A stretch of DNA of 38,950 nt from Acidobacteriota bacterium (GCA_003156635.1 PMHK01000189.1:9389-48338); one strand, 5' to 3'; positions 1 through 9,161 are shown, numbered from the stretch's first letter. Numbers and translations are program-made. Notes: generated by a model not told the origin, from the sequence alone.

Positions 1-1341
1 GTAGGGTGAATTCTTCAGCAGTTCCAAAGCCTTGTCGCTGGCCATCTGGACCTGCGACGGGCTGTCCTTGAAAGAAAAACGGCTGAGCGCTTCGGTAGTG
101 GTGACGTTAGTCGTGTCGTTGAAGCCCCACTGGTCGGTCGAAGGCTTGGTCACGATGATGTCGGCCAATTCCTGCGCGATCATCGTCGCTAGGCTGGCTT
201 CGTCCGGCAGCACGTCCAGCAATCCGCGGCTAAGCACGATGGTATGACCGATGGAGAACATTTCCAGCGTTCCGGTCAGCAGCACCCGGCAATGTACTTC
301 AGGCTGAACGTCGAGGTTGTTGGTGACCTCAAGATTGTTCACGACCGTCTCGAGAACCTTGTCCACTTCTCCTGGAGGGGCCAGCAAACCAGTGCGCTGC
401 AAACGATCCAAGACGTTGATTTCGGCCGCATGTTGCCACTCGCGCGACGCTTCGATGGGCGAACGATCTTGCGAGGCCGCCACCGGCTGATCGTTGATCG
501 TGGGCGATTCGATCGTCATTTCGGTGAATTCTTCCTGACGTCCTACGTTCTTCAGGTTGTAGCCCCACAGACGGGTCTGGGCCTTGAAGCGAATGTCGCC
601 GCCCAGAAAATCCTTCAGGTCGGATTCCTGGCTGTAAATGTACGAAGGAAGCCACAGGCCGGGCTGAACGTTCAAGCGCCAGCTGTCGAAGTGCAGGTTA
701 AAGCTGTTGATGCCCGCCACCGGCGTGTACACGCCGTTGAACCGGACAATCGTGAAATTTTGGTCTTCCGCCCAGATGCGGCCCTTGAATCGGCCCTTTC
801 CGGATTTCGGCAGCGGAGTGATGTCGAAAACCACGCAGCGCACTTCACCCAAGAATTCCCGGCGCACGTAGTCGAATTGATAGTGCTGGCGATCGAATCC
901 CTGGGTGTCGACGTAAATCATCTGCAAAAAGCCTTCCGGAACATACGAGGACGAGAACAATCCGCTCATGTGCGACACAGGATTGAACGCGTCAAGCTTG
1001 CCTTTGCGCTCGCCTAGCATGTTGTGGTCGACGATGCCCTTGGAAAGATCGGCCTGGCCCAGGAAATAATGGTCCTTCACTGGGATCGCGCCCATCTCCT
1101 TATCCGTTTTCATGTCCTGAATGTAAGTCTCGATCACCGGGTTGTAGCGGCGGATGGTCGCCACCTCGTCGTGTTCGCGCGCGATCACCCGATCGATAGC
1201 CTGGTCCACCGTAACCACCGGGCTCGCGTTTGGGCTGTTTTGCGATGCAGCCGGATCCGCGGTCTGTGCCACAATGGAACTGGCCAGCGTGCCGAATAGG
1301 AAAAACGAGAAGCAGAGATTTTTGAGCGTGCGCATTTCCAT
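1..1341 (-). CDS. Secreted M48-like (Ste24p/zincin-fold) protein with degenerate active site; C-terminus cut by window edge
   Basis: Open frame read on the minus strand from ATG at 1341 (or 1335) to position 1 without stop: MEMRTLKNLCFSFFLFGTLASSIVAQTADPAASQ... signal peptide; C-terminal part IGHTIVLSRGLLDVLPDEASLATMIAQELADIIV resembles the M48 core. Absent from the ORF track because it has no stop in the window. Nine nt after the tonB stop. Confidence 0.8.
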   Translation of the reverse strand, partial: MEMRTLKNLCFSFFLFGTLASSIVAQTADPAASQNSPNASPVVTVDQAIDRVIAREHDEVATIRRYNPVIETYIQDMKTDKEMGAIPVKDHYFLGQADLSKGIVDHNMLGERKGKLDAFNPVSHMSGLFSSSYVPEGFLQMIYVDTQGFDRQHYQFDYVRREFLGEVRCVVFDITPLPKSGKGRFKGRIWAEDQNFTIVRFNGVYTPVAGINSFNLHFDSWRLNVQPGLWLPSYIYSQESDLKDFLGGDIRFKAQTRLWGYNLKNVGRQEEFTEMTIESPTINDQPVAASQDRSPIEASREWQHAAEINVLDRLQRTGLLAPPGEVDKVLETVVNNLEVTNNLDVQPEVHCRVLLTGTLEMFSIGHTIVLSRGLLDVLPDEASLATMIAQELADIIVTKPSTDQWGFNDTTNVTTTEALSRFSFKDSPSQVQMASDKALELLKNSPY

Positions 1342-1350
1342 TCCCCTTTT

Positions 1351-2415
1351 TCAGTACGCCAATGCGAACACGATGTGGATCGTGGCGGTCGTATCCACCG
1401 GTTGGCCGTCCTGCTGTGCGGGTTTAAACCGGATCTGACGAGCAGCATTCTGGGCGGACTCGTCTAGACCGTGGCCTAAGCCCTGTACCACTCGGAGAAC
1501 CTTAACGTCCCCCGATCCTGTAAAGACCACTTGCAACAAGACTTCCCCTTCAATCTTCTTCGCGCGTCCCTCGTCGGAATAAACCGGCTTGGGTTGGAAA
1601 ATAATCTGGATCGGAGTCGACTTCGCTACCGTGTTGGCGGTCTGTCTTACCTTCGGAGCCGCAGCTACCGCATTCTCGTCGCCGAAACCACCTTGCTTCA
1701 CCGTACCGTGCGCACCGCCGCCAGGGCTGCCTACTGCAACGCCATTACCAAAGCCGGTGCTGGCTACCACACCCTTCGCGCCGTTCGCGCCACCCGTTCC
1801 GTTGCCTACTCCCGCCCCGGTGGGCATGTCATACGCGCCTTGAACGTTCACGTTGGCCTGATGCCCGGTCCGATTGTTCGCCGGAAGTCCATTCGGATCG
1901 CCGAAGCCGCCGGTCTGTACCTGTTCACGGGGCTTTTTCAAAGTGGGAATTGCCGAACTGCCCATGGACATCGGCGGATTTGGATCGGGAAACGCCTTCG
2001 CCACTTCCGTCATGTCTGGTGCCTGCACTTTCTTGGGCGTGTTGACCCGAGCAACCGGTGCGGGGTTTACGGGCGAATATACTCTTGGTTTCGGTATTTC
2101 CACTGCCACCGGCGTCGGCACCGGAGGAGGTTTCGGGACTTCCTTTACGATTTCTTTCTTCACCGGGGCGGCCTTCACCGGCTGAACCGGCTGCGGCTTC
2201 CAGGCCACCACGGGAGGCGCTTCGACCGGAGTTGTCCAGTAGTGCTGCACGAACTCCAGCTTTTGCGGCATCAACATCGGAATAATGACCAAAAGCGCGA
2301 CAGCGAAGATCTGTAGCCCAAAGCTGGCGCTGAACAGTTCCCAGCGCGGCTGAGCCTCAGGTAAGAGGGATGCGTTAAAGACAGCTCGATTTGTAGCTGG
2401 TGCCATCGCTTTCAC
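1351..2415 (-). CDS. Energy transducer TonB family protein
   Basis: 354 aa; N-terminal TM, Pro/Lys-rich periplasmic linker (VEIPKPRVYSPVNPAP), Gly-rich region, C-terminal TonB domain (KPVYSDEGRAKKIEGEVLLQVVFTGSGDVKVLRVVQGLGHGLDESAQNAARQIRFKPA). Confidence 0.9.
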   Translation of the reverse strand: MKAMAPATNRAVFNASLLPEAQPRWELFSASFGLQIFAVALLVIIPMLMPQKLEFVQHYWTTPVEAPPVVAWKPQPVQPVKAAPVKKEIVKEVPKPPPVPTPVAVEIPKPRVYSPVNPAPVARVNTPKKVQAPDMTEVAKAFPDPNPPMSMGSSAIPTLKKPREQVQTGGFGDPNGLPANNRTGHQANVNVQGAYDMPTGAGVGNGTGGANGAKGVVASTGFGNGVAVGSPGGGAHGTVKQGGFGDENAVAAAPKVRQTANTVAKSTPIQIIFQPKPVYSDEGRAKKIEGEVLLQVVFTGSGDVKVLRVVQGLGHGLDESAQNAARQIRFKPAQQDGQPVDTTATIHIVFALAY

Positions 2416-2690
2416 CGGAATCCTTGCCGAGAAGTTGAGATGCGTAAAAACAGACGTTCGGCTAACTCAAATTAGTACTAGAACGAGGGGCTGGGAAGAA
2501 TAGAACTGAAGTACCATTCTACCCCCAGTCGTGCTGAAAGCGACAACCCAAGTGCTTGGGGTTTGTAAACTTGTCAGCCCTTCGTGGCCTAAACGGCTCG
2601 GCGCTAAAGACACGGATAAGTTCCCTACTAATTTAACCCGGCTGGGACCGTGGTGTTGCGGAAAAACCGGAGCTGGTGTCGTAAGAAGAG

Positions 2691-2727
2691 GGGGCACGGC
2701 TTACGGACAGGCCGTGCCCCGTTTTTC
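2691..2727. terminator. Strong hairpin GGGGCACGGC...GCCGTGCCCC, probable terminator downstream of the HtrA gene
   Basis: 10-bp perfect GC-rich stem (2691-2700/2711-2720) with GTTTTTC on its plus-strand 3' side and TCTTCTTAC on the minus-strand 3' side; lies just past the htrA stop (2745, minus). Confidence 0.6.
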
Positions 2728-2744
2728 GCGCTTGGCGTTAGGGG

Positions 2745-4253
2745 TTAATGCGCCTCGACCACTACGAAGCTGGTGATGCCGCCGCGGTTAATCAGCAGAA
2801 GGATCGGCTGACCGCTCGCACCGGACATCAACTGCTTGTACTGAGACGCACTGGTAACTGGTTTGTGGTTAATCTCCTGAATCAAGTCGCCGCGATTGAT
2901 ACCTGCCGCCGCGGCTGCGCTGGCCGGATCCACCGACGTAACCACCACTCCGTGAGTGCCGGAGGGCAGATTCAGCTGCTGCGAAATTTCGGGAGTCAGA
3001 TCCTGCACGTCGATTCCTTGAATCTCGCCGCTGCTGCTATCGTCGGAGCTTTCGGTCGTTTCTTTGTCCTTCGGTAGCTCGCCCAGCGTCACGGTGAAGG
3101 GTTGGACTTTGCCATCCCGCCAGATATCCAGCTTGACCTGCGTGCCGGGAGACATCTGGGAGATCGTGTTGCGCAGATCGTTTGAATCGCTCTCGGCTTG
3201 GCCGTTCAGCTTGACGATGACGTCGCCTTTCTTCAGGCCCGCATTCGCCGCCGGCGTATTTGCGGATACGTCTCCAATCAAGACGCCGCCGCTCTGGTTG
3301 AAGTTAAATGACTTGGCCAGTTCCGGAGAAAAATCCTGAATGTGTACGCCGAGATATCCGCGAATCACTTTCCCGTGCGCCAGAATTTGATCCATCACCG
3401 GCTTGGCCATGCTCATCGGAATCGCGAAACCCACGCCTTCATTGCCGCCCGAGCCGCCGTGCGAAAGGATTGCGGTATTGATGCCCACCAGGTTGCCGTG
3501 GATATCGATCATCGCGCCGCCCGAATTTCCGGGATTGATCGCCGCGTCGGTCTGGATGAAATTCTCGTAGTCTTCAATGCCCAGCTGCGAACGGCCGGTG
3601 GCGCTGACGATCCCCATGGTTGCGGTTTCGCCCACGCCGAACGGATCACCGATGGCGAAAATCAAATCGCCCACATTCAATTGTGAAGAATCGCCAAGCG
3701 GGAGCGTCGGCAAATCCTTTCCTTCGATCTTCAGCACCGCTACGTCCGACTTCGGATCAGCGCCGACCAGCTTGGCTACGAACTCGCGCTTGTCGCTGAG
3801 CTGCACCTTGATGTCCGTCGCTCCGTCGATCACGTGATTGTTGGTCAGGATGGTTCCGTCCGGCGTGATGATCACGCCCGAACCCAGCGCCTGCTCGCGC
3901 TCGGCGTGCGGCTTGCCGCCCTGCCCGAATTGATCGCCGAAAAACTGGCGGAACATCGGGTCATTGAACATTGGCGACATCTGGTTGGCTTGTGGTTTTA
4001 CGATCTTCGAGGTTCGAATGTTGACGACCGCGGGCAACGCCGGCTTGATCACTGCCGAAAATCCGTTAGCGAAATTGCCCAGGCTTACCGGCAATGCATT
4101 TTGCGCGATGGTGATGGGTTCGCGCGATGCGCCGAATACCGCGTGGCCGGCCCACTCCCGGAATCCCTGCGAAAGTAGCGCGCCCCCCGCGAATGCCGCA
4201 ACCACCACTACCGTGGCGACCCAGCGGCGAATCTTTAAACTACTGCTTTCCAT
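2745..4253 (-). CDS. Do/DegQ (HtrA) family periplasmic serine protease with two PDZ domains
   Basis: 502 aa; N-terminal TM/signal, catalytic triad contexts TNNHVID (His), SDVAVLKI (Asp), NPGNSGG (Ser), two PDZ segments. Confidence 0.95.
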   Translation of the reverse strand: MESSSLKIRRWVATVVVVAAFAGGALLSQGFREWAGHAVFGASREPITIAQNALPVSLGNFANGFSAVIKPALPAVVNIRTSKIVKPQANQMSPMFNDPMFRQFFGDQFGQGGKPHAEREQALGSGVIITPDGTILTNNHVIDGATDIKVQLSDKREFVAKLVGADPKSDVAVLKIEGKDLPTLPLGDSSQLNVGDLIFAIGDPFGVGETATMGIVSATGRSQLGIEDYENFIQTDAAINPGNSGGAMIDIHGNLVGINTAILSHGGSGGNEGVGFAIPMSMAKPVMDQILAHGKVIRGYLGVHIQDFSPELAKSFNFNQSGGVLIGDVSANTPAANAGLKKGDVIVKLNGQAESDSNDLRNTISQMSPGTQVKLDIWRDGKVQPFTVTLGELPKDKETTESSDDSSSGEIQGIDVQDLTPEISQQLNLPSGTHGVVVTSVDPASAAAAAGINRGDLIQEINHKPVTSASQYKQLMSGASGQPILLLINRGGITSFVVVEAH

Positions 4254-4609
4254 GGCTGTCTCTCCTTCATCTTCTCTAGCTGGATTTTATTTATATCGCT
4301 GCGTGCGCTACGTTGGCGCTACCGCGAATATGGTATTTGACGTATCAGAGACCAATATGTGTTTGGCTAGAAGCCCGCGCTACAAATAATCGTTGGATGA
4401 TCGTCCCGGCCGAGTAACCCGGCCCAAGCCCTATCTTAGATGCAAAAGGCGCTGAGCGGGTTTTTAGATATCCAGCCGCTCGCCAAGGTATTAAAATCCA
4501 GCGGTTTTGAGTAACCTATCTGCGATTCATTCGTCGAATCAATCACTTGCGAGCGCGCTTGACGCGCTGGCCGCACTATCCAACACGGAAAATTGAAAGG
4601 AGTACTAGT

Positions 4610-6151
4610 ATGAATCGCAATCTGCTATCCGCTTGCGTCGTTGCGGTGGTCCTCGCTTTCTTCCTCACGATTTTATTGCAATCCGCGAAGGCGCAGCAGG
4701 CTGCGGTGGCCACGGCTGACGATGGCACTCTCAAATCGCTCACGGCCATTGCCGGCGCGGGACAGATGCAACCACGCGCATTTGAGTTCCTCACCGAGCT
4801 GAGCGACGACATCGGCGCTCGCGTTACCGGTTCACCAGCCGCCGCACAAGCCGTGGACTGGGGCGTGGCCAAGATGAAAGAAATCGGGCTGGAGAATGTG
4901 CATACCGAACCTTGGAAACTTTCGCGCGGCTGGACTCGCATTTCGGCCGATGCCGAACTGATCGCTCCCATTCATCGCCGGCTGATGGTCGATGCGCTGG
5001 GCTGGGTTGGTTCCACCGCGCCCGGAGGAGTCGAAGCCGATGTCGTAGCGGTTAATGCGTATCAGTTGCCCGACGAGCTAAAAAATAATTCCGGAAGTTG
5101 GCGCGGAAAAATTCTGCTCATGATTCAAAAAGGCGACGCGCCCAAAGATCGCATGGAAGCTTTCGCCAAGTTCGGCGATTTCCTGAAAGCGGCGCACTCT
5201 TCGGGCGCCGTCGCGGTGATCGGCGGTCAGGGCGGCCGGAAAGCCACTGGAATGCATTTGACGCACACCGGCGCGCTCGGCTTCGACGCGTACTACGACA
5301 TTCCGGTCGTCAGCATGGCGGCCGAGGATCAGGAACAACTCGAGCGCTATCTCGACCGAGGCAAAACTCCACGGCTGAAAATCAACGTGCAGAATCGCGT
5401 CACCGACGGCCCAGTGGATTCCGCAAACGTCGTCGGAGAAATTCGCGGCACCCAAAATCCGGAGCAAATCGTGGTCGTCGGCGGGCATCTCGATTCCTGG
5501 GATCTGGCCTCCGGCTCAACCGACAACGGTGTCGGTTCCACGGTCACCTTGGGCGCCGCAGCGGCCATCTTGAAGTCGGGATACAAACCGAAGCGCACCA
5601 TTCGCTTCGTTCTTTTCACCGGCGAAGAGGAAGGTCTGCTCGGTTCTCTCGCTTATGTCAAAGCTCATCAAGCCGACATGGGAAATTACCTGGGCGCTTT
5701 GATTCTGGATTCCGGCCAGGGTCCGGTGGTCGGATTTCAAATGGGCGGACACGAGGAATTGATTCCGACATTCAAGAATTTTGCATCAACCCTGCAGGCC
5801 TTTGGCAAGCTGGATGTCGACAACGAGGTTGAGTTCGGGACTGATACTGGGCCATTCACACTGGCGGGATTGCCCGGAATCAATCTGAACCAGGATTCTC
5901 CCGACTATAAATACACGCATCATTCGCCCGTGGACACGCTGGACAAAGTGCAACCGGAAATCCTGGATCGGAATGCGACAATCATGGCCTTGGCCGCATT
6001 CTGGGTCGCGGATCGTCCCGAACGTATGGCGAGCCCGTGGCCGCCGGAAAAGACCGCGAAGATGCTGGTGGATCAGCATCAGGACGGGATTCTTAAGGCC
6101 TTCGGTTTGTGGCCCTTCGGAAATCTGGGAAGCGAGCCGGAGCAAAAATAG
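4610..6151 (+). CDS. M28 family zinc aminopeptidase / M20-M25-M40 type metallohydrolase, secreted
   Basis: ORF 4547..6151; preferred start ATG 4610 (MNRNLLSACVVAVVLAFFLTILLQSAKAQ) preceded by GAAAGGAG. Zn-binding contexts VVGGHLDSWDLASGSTDNGVGS, FTGEEEGLLGS, KYTHHSPVDTLDKV. Confidence 0.92.
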   Translation: MNRNLLSACVVAVVLAFFLTILLQSAKAQQAAVATADDGTLKSLTAIAGAGQMQPRAFEFLTELSDDIGARVTGSPAAAQAVDWGVAKMKEIGLENVHTEPWKLSRGWTRISADAELIAPIHRRLMVDALGWVGSTAPGGVEADVVAVNAYQLPDELKNNSGSWRGKILLMIQKGDAPKDRMEAFAKFGDFLKAAHSSGAVAVIGGQGGRKATGMHLTHTGALGFDAYYDIPVVSMAAEDQEQLERYLDRGKTPRLKINVQNRVTDGPVDSANVVGEIRGTQNPEQIVVVGGHLDSWDLASGSTDNGVGSTVTLGAAAAILKSGYKPKRTIRFVLFTGEEEGLLGSLAYVKAHQADMGNYLGALILDSGQGPVVGFQMGGHEELIPTFKNFASTLQAFGKLDVDNEVEFGTDTGPFTLAGLPGINLNQDSPDYKYTHHSPVDTLDKVQPEILDRNATIMALAAFWVADRPERMASPWPPEKTAKMLVDQHQDGILKAFGLWPFGNLGSEPEQK

Positions 6152-6174
6152 AAAACGGGGAGTCTGGCAGGATC

Positions 6175-6202
6175 GGCTAGCACCGAATCCTCGGTGCTAG
6201 CC
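6175..6202. terminator. Perfect 12-bp inverted repeat in a convergent intergenic gap; candidate bidirectional terminator
   Basis: GGCTAGCACCGA-ATCC-TCGGTGCTAGCC between convergent stops at 6151 (+) and 6220 (-); no T-tract, so the terminator role is tentative. Confidence 0.45.
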
Positions 6203-6219
6203 TCGCACGGCAGCGTCCA

Positions 6220-6933
6220 CTACCAGAGCGTTGATCCGCTGATCAGCCGGGCAATAAAGAAAGCGGCAGCGGCGGCCAGGCCTCCGACCAGCACGGTTTG
6301 AATTCCGCCGCGCAGCGGTTTCACACCGGTGTAGCGCCCTTTGATCCAGCCAAAAATAAAAAGTGCCAGCAATGTCAAAACCACCGAATAAATCAGCGCG
6401 CGCTGTAGGTCATGATGGATCGCGATGTACGGCGCCAGTGGAATCAGGCCGCCGGCGATGTACGCCGCCGCAATCGTGGCCGCGCTGCGCGCCGCTCGCG
6501 AGGGGTCCGGCCTTTCGAGCCCCAGTTCGAAACGCATCATGAAATCGACCCACTTCTTCTGATCGCCGGTAATCGCGCTCACCACTGGCGCCATCTGCGC
6601 TTCCGTCAATCCGTACTCGCGAAAAACTTTGGCCACTTCCTCAATCTCCACGTCAGGGAGTTCGACCGTCTCACGATACTCACGATCAAGTTCGGAAGCG
6701 TAATGCTCCGTATCGGTTTTGGCCGCAAGATATCCGCCGAGACCCATGGCGATCGACCCTGCCGCAATTTCCGCCAATCCAGCCGTCACCACGATCCCCG
6801 TAGACGCGACCGCACCCGTCAGTCCGGCCGCGAGCGCGAACGGAACCGTCAACCCATCCGCCATGCCGATCACGATGTCGCGCACGGCGGCGGTAGCGGT
6901 GAAGTGTTTCTCGACGTGTTCGACCGACGGCAT
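6220..6933 (-). CDS. VIT1/CCC1 family Fe2+/Mn2+ transporter
   Basis: 237 aa; RDIVIGMADGLTVPFALAAGLTGAVASTGIVVTAGLAEIAAGSIAMGLGGYLAAKTDTEHY and Glu-rich cytosolic loop typical of VIT/CCC1; five TM pattern. Confidence 0.92.
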   Translation of the reverse strand: MPSVEHVEKHFTATAAVRDIVIGMADGLTVPFALAAGLTGAVASTGIVVTAGLAEIAAGSIAMGLGGYLAAKTDTEHYASELDREYRETVELPDVEIEEVAKVFREYGLTEAQMAPVVSAITGDQKKWVDFMMRFELGLERPDPSRAARSAATIAAAYIAGGLIPLAPYIAIHHDLQRALIYSVVLTLLALFIFGWIKGRYTGVKPLRGGIQTVLVGGLAAAAAFFIARLISGSTLW

Positions 6934-6986
6934 TCGGTGCTCCTTCGCAATTTCGCCGACCGCGCTGCAGGCGATTTACCGGAACA

Positions 6987-7017
6987 ATGACTGTCAGCGC
7001 CGACAGGCGAGTATAAT
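6987..7017 (+). promoter_or_regulatory. Putative sodA promoter with palindromic operator between the elements
   Basis: TATAAT at 7012-7017; near-perfect palindrome CTGTCAGC/GCCGACAG at 6991-7006 between a weak -35 (about 6987-6993) and the -10. Confidence 0.45.
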
Positions 7018-7098
7018 TATGGGGCAGGAACTGGAAATTCGGAGATAGATAGTGACTTCGACTTCTGGATATCTTACGAGAAAAGGAGCAGCCACCCG

Positions 7099-7710
7099 AT
7101 GAGTTATACCTTACCACCGCTGCCTTACGCTTTCGACGCGCTCGAACCCTACATCGACGCGAAGACCATGGAAATCCATCACGACAAACACCACGCCGCC
7201 TACGTCACCAATCTCAACAAGGCGCTCGAAGCGCAACCGGATCTGGCCAAACTGCCGGTGGAGGAATTGCTGGCAAAAATTAATACCGTGCCGGAAGCGA
7301 TCCGCACCGCTGTCCGCAACAATGGTGGCGGCCACATGAACCACTCCATGTTCTGGAAGATTATGAAGAAGGATGGCGGCAAGGAACCCACCGGCGAGCT
7401 AGCCAGCGCGATCAGCTCCGCCTTCGGCAGTTTTGCGGATTTCAAAACCAAGCTCAACGACGCCGCCACCAAGCGATTTGGTTCCGGCTGGGCCTGGCTA
7501 TTGTTCCGCGACGGCAAACTGGTGATCGAGTCCACGGCGAACCAGGACAATCCGATCATGGATGGCGGCAAGGCGTTCTTCGGACTGGACGTCTGGGAAC
7601 ACGCCTATTACTTGAAGTATCAGAATCGCCGGCCGGAGTATCTGGAAGCGTGGTGGAATACGATTAACTGGCAGCAAGTCGCCGAAAATTTCGCCAACGC
7701 CAAGAAGTAA
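7099..7710 (+). CDS. sodA: Superoxide dismutase, Fe/Mn family
   Basis: 203 aa; [70 protein letters not shown] metal-ligand motif; SD AAAAGGAG upstream. Confidence 0.97.
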   Translation: MSYTLPPLPYAFDALEPYIDAKTMEIHHDKHHAAYVTNLNKALEAQPDLAKLPVEELLAKINTVPEAIRTAVRNNGGGHMNHSMFWKIMKKDGGKEPTGELASAISSAFGSFADFKTKLNDAATKRFGSGWAWLLFRDGKLVIESTANQDNPIMDGGKAFFGLDVWEHAYYLKYQNRRPEYLEAWWNTINWQQVAENFANAKK

Positions 7711-7740
7711 TTTCGTTTGCAGTTGGAAGCCGCATTTGCC

Positions 7741-7782
7741 AAAGGAGGGCGGGTGACAAACCTGCCCTCCTTTATTTTTTTT
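7741..7782 (+). terminator. Intrinsic terminator after sodA
   Basis: AAAGGAGGGC (7741-7750) pairs with GCCCTCCTTT (7764-7773), followed by ATTTTTTTT. Confidence 0.85.
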
Positions 7783-7803
7783 CACGCCGCCGCGCGTAAA
7801 AAA

Positions 7804-8577
7804 CTAATGCGCCCAAATCTTTTCGGGATCACTCTCGTACGGATAAACGTGGACCATCCAGTTGAAAATCTGCGGCACCCATCGTCCGCCGGCTTGCTGG
7901 CACGCCTCTTCCGTCGCGATCGAACCGCGAAAACCAAATTCCTTTGAAGTTCCCGGCTGGATGTGCGCCTCCGGCGGCGCAAAGCACAGATTCACGTGTT
8001 TGTGCCAGCGCGCGACGCTCAGCGGCACTCGCGCATTCAGCTCGTCTTCGCTGTCGCGGCGCGGAGCTGTGAACATCGCGCCTTCCAGCGCATAGCCATC
8101 GCCCGATTTGGTGTAAAGCAGCGAAGTCGGATGCGCAGGATTGAACGTTGTTTGCGCTTCGCGGCCGTAATCGTAATTCGTGAAGTGATAGTGCTCCTGC
8201 GGCACGTTGGGGAGAAAAATCACGAAACCTTCGGCCAGCGCGACCTTGTAATCCTTATATTTCTCGATGGCCGGCCGCAATTCCGCCACAATCTCTGCCG
8301 CACGTTTTTCGTCGCCAGTATTAGCGGGGCGTAAATCGGTCATGAACATATGCGCGCCCATGTCCATGTCGCGGCCGGACATCGCCATGTTCGCGCCCTT
8401 CGCGGCATCCGAGTCCTGCCCGCCGCCCGGCTTGCCCATGTCCATGCCTGGCATCGCGCCTTGTTTTTGCTGCTGCGCATCTTGCAACCGGGTTGCGCGA
8501 AGCGGCAGCACAAACGAGCAGATCGCCACTGCACTCGCAACCGCGAAAACGAAGAATACGCTGGATTTATTGGTCAT
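7804..8577 (-). CDS. Secreted Met/His-rich hypothetical protein, possible metal-binding function
   Basis: 257 aa with signal peptide; Met-rich segment MPGMDMGKPGGG...MAMSGRDMDMGAHMFM; conserved-looking His clusters EHYHFTNY, RWHKHVNLC, WMVHVYP, IWAH. Confidence 0.75.
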   Translation of the reverse strand: MTNKSSVFFVFAVASAVAICSFVLPLRATRLQDAQQQKQGAMPGMDMGKPGGGQDSDAAKGANMAMSGRDMDMGAHMFMTDLRPANTGDEKRAAEIVAELRPAIEKYKDYKVALAEGFVIFLPNVPQEHYHFTNYDYGREAQTTFNPAHPTSLLYTKSGDGYALEGAMFTAPRRDSEDELNARVPLSVARWHKHVNLCFAPPEAHIQPGTSKEFGFRGSIATEEACQQAGGRWVPQIFNWMVHVYPYESDPEKIWAH

Positions 8578-8802
8578 TATGTCGTGGGGTGAACGAGCGC
8601 CCCCTCCTAAATATGGAACACGCTTTCGAACTCAAAGTTGCTCGCGCGCCTTTCCGGAACAGTGTGCAGCGCTCCCGCATCCCCGAGCAAGTCCCGTGCC
8701 ACATTTCTGATTCCCTGTAGCCGTTTCGAGCATCATATGTGTGCTTTTTCGTTCGTGTACCCTTGACGTAGACCTTGAAATCGGTAAACTGCGATTTCTG
8801 AC

Positions 8803-9087
8803 ATGGCCACGATTGCCAACCCGGTCGAAGAGACGTTGTTGGATTTTCAGTTCCCGCAACGCGAGGCGGCGTTTTTTTACGGCCTGTTTCTGCGCGGCCA
8901 TTCCGCCGAAGAATTGCGCCGGGACATCCAAGTCCCCGCTGCGGTACTCGCGAAATGGGATAAGGAAACCGTGCGCGCCCCGGAACTTCGCCCCGTGCTC
9001 GAAAAAGTCGTGCAGTACAGACAACACGTCCTGGCTATCTTCGAAAATCTGATTTGCCACGACGCCGCCTCGCAAAAACTGCAATAG
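8803..9087 (+). CDS. Small conserved-looking hypothetical protein (94 aa)
   Basis: MATIANPVEETLLDFQFPQREAAFFYGLFLRGHSAEELRRDIQVPAAVLAKWDKE...; short helical protein, TTGACG-16-TAAACT promoter-like elements upstream. Confidence 0.6.
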   Translation: MATIANPVEETLLDFQFPQREAAFFYGLFLRGHSAEELRRDIQVPAAVLAKWDKETVRAPELRPVLEKVVQYRQHVLAIFENLICHDAASQKLQ

Positions 9088-9161
9088 CTCTGTTAGCTTT
9101 CTCGCCTCGCTTGCCCAGTCGTCGTTGACAATCATTCTTCGCGAAGTATCATCAATTTAGT

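Noticed and set aside
244-1017. 257-aa plus-strand ORF
   Set aside because: Antisense to the M48-like gene, whose minus-strand translation has a signal peptide and family motifs; Arg/His-rich shadow ORF from GC bias.
1531-2316. 261-aa plus-strand ORF and the nested ORFs at 1589 and 1874
   Set aside because: Antisense/shadow of tonB; low-complexity Arg/His or Gly/Pro composition.
5098-5832. 244-aa plus-strand ORF within the M28 peptidase
   Set aside because: Out-of-frame overlap with a well-supported gene; Arg/Ser-rich composition.
8632-9135. 167-aa minus-strand ORF
   Set aside because: Antisense to the 94-aa ORF and its promoter; no recognisable motif. The 94-aa frame looks more protein-like, but neither is certain.
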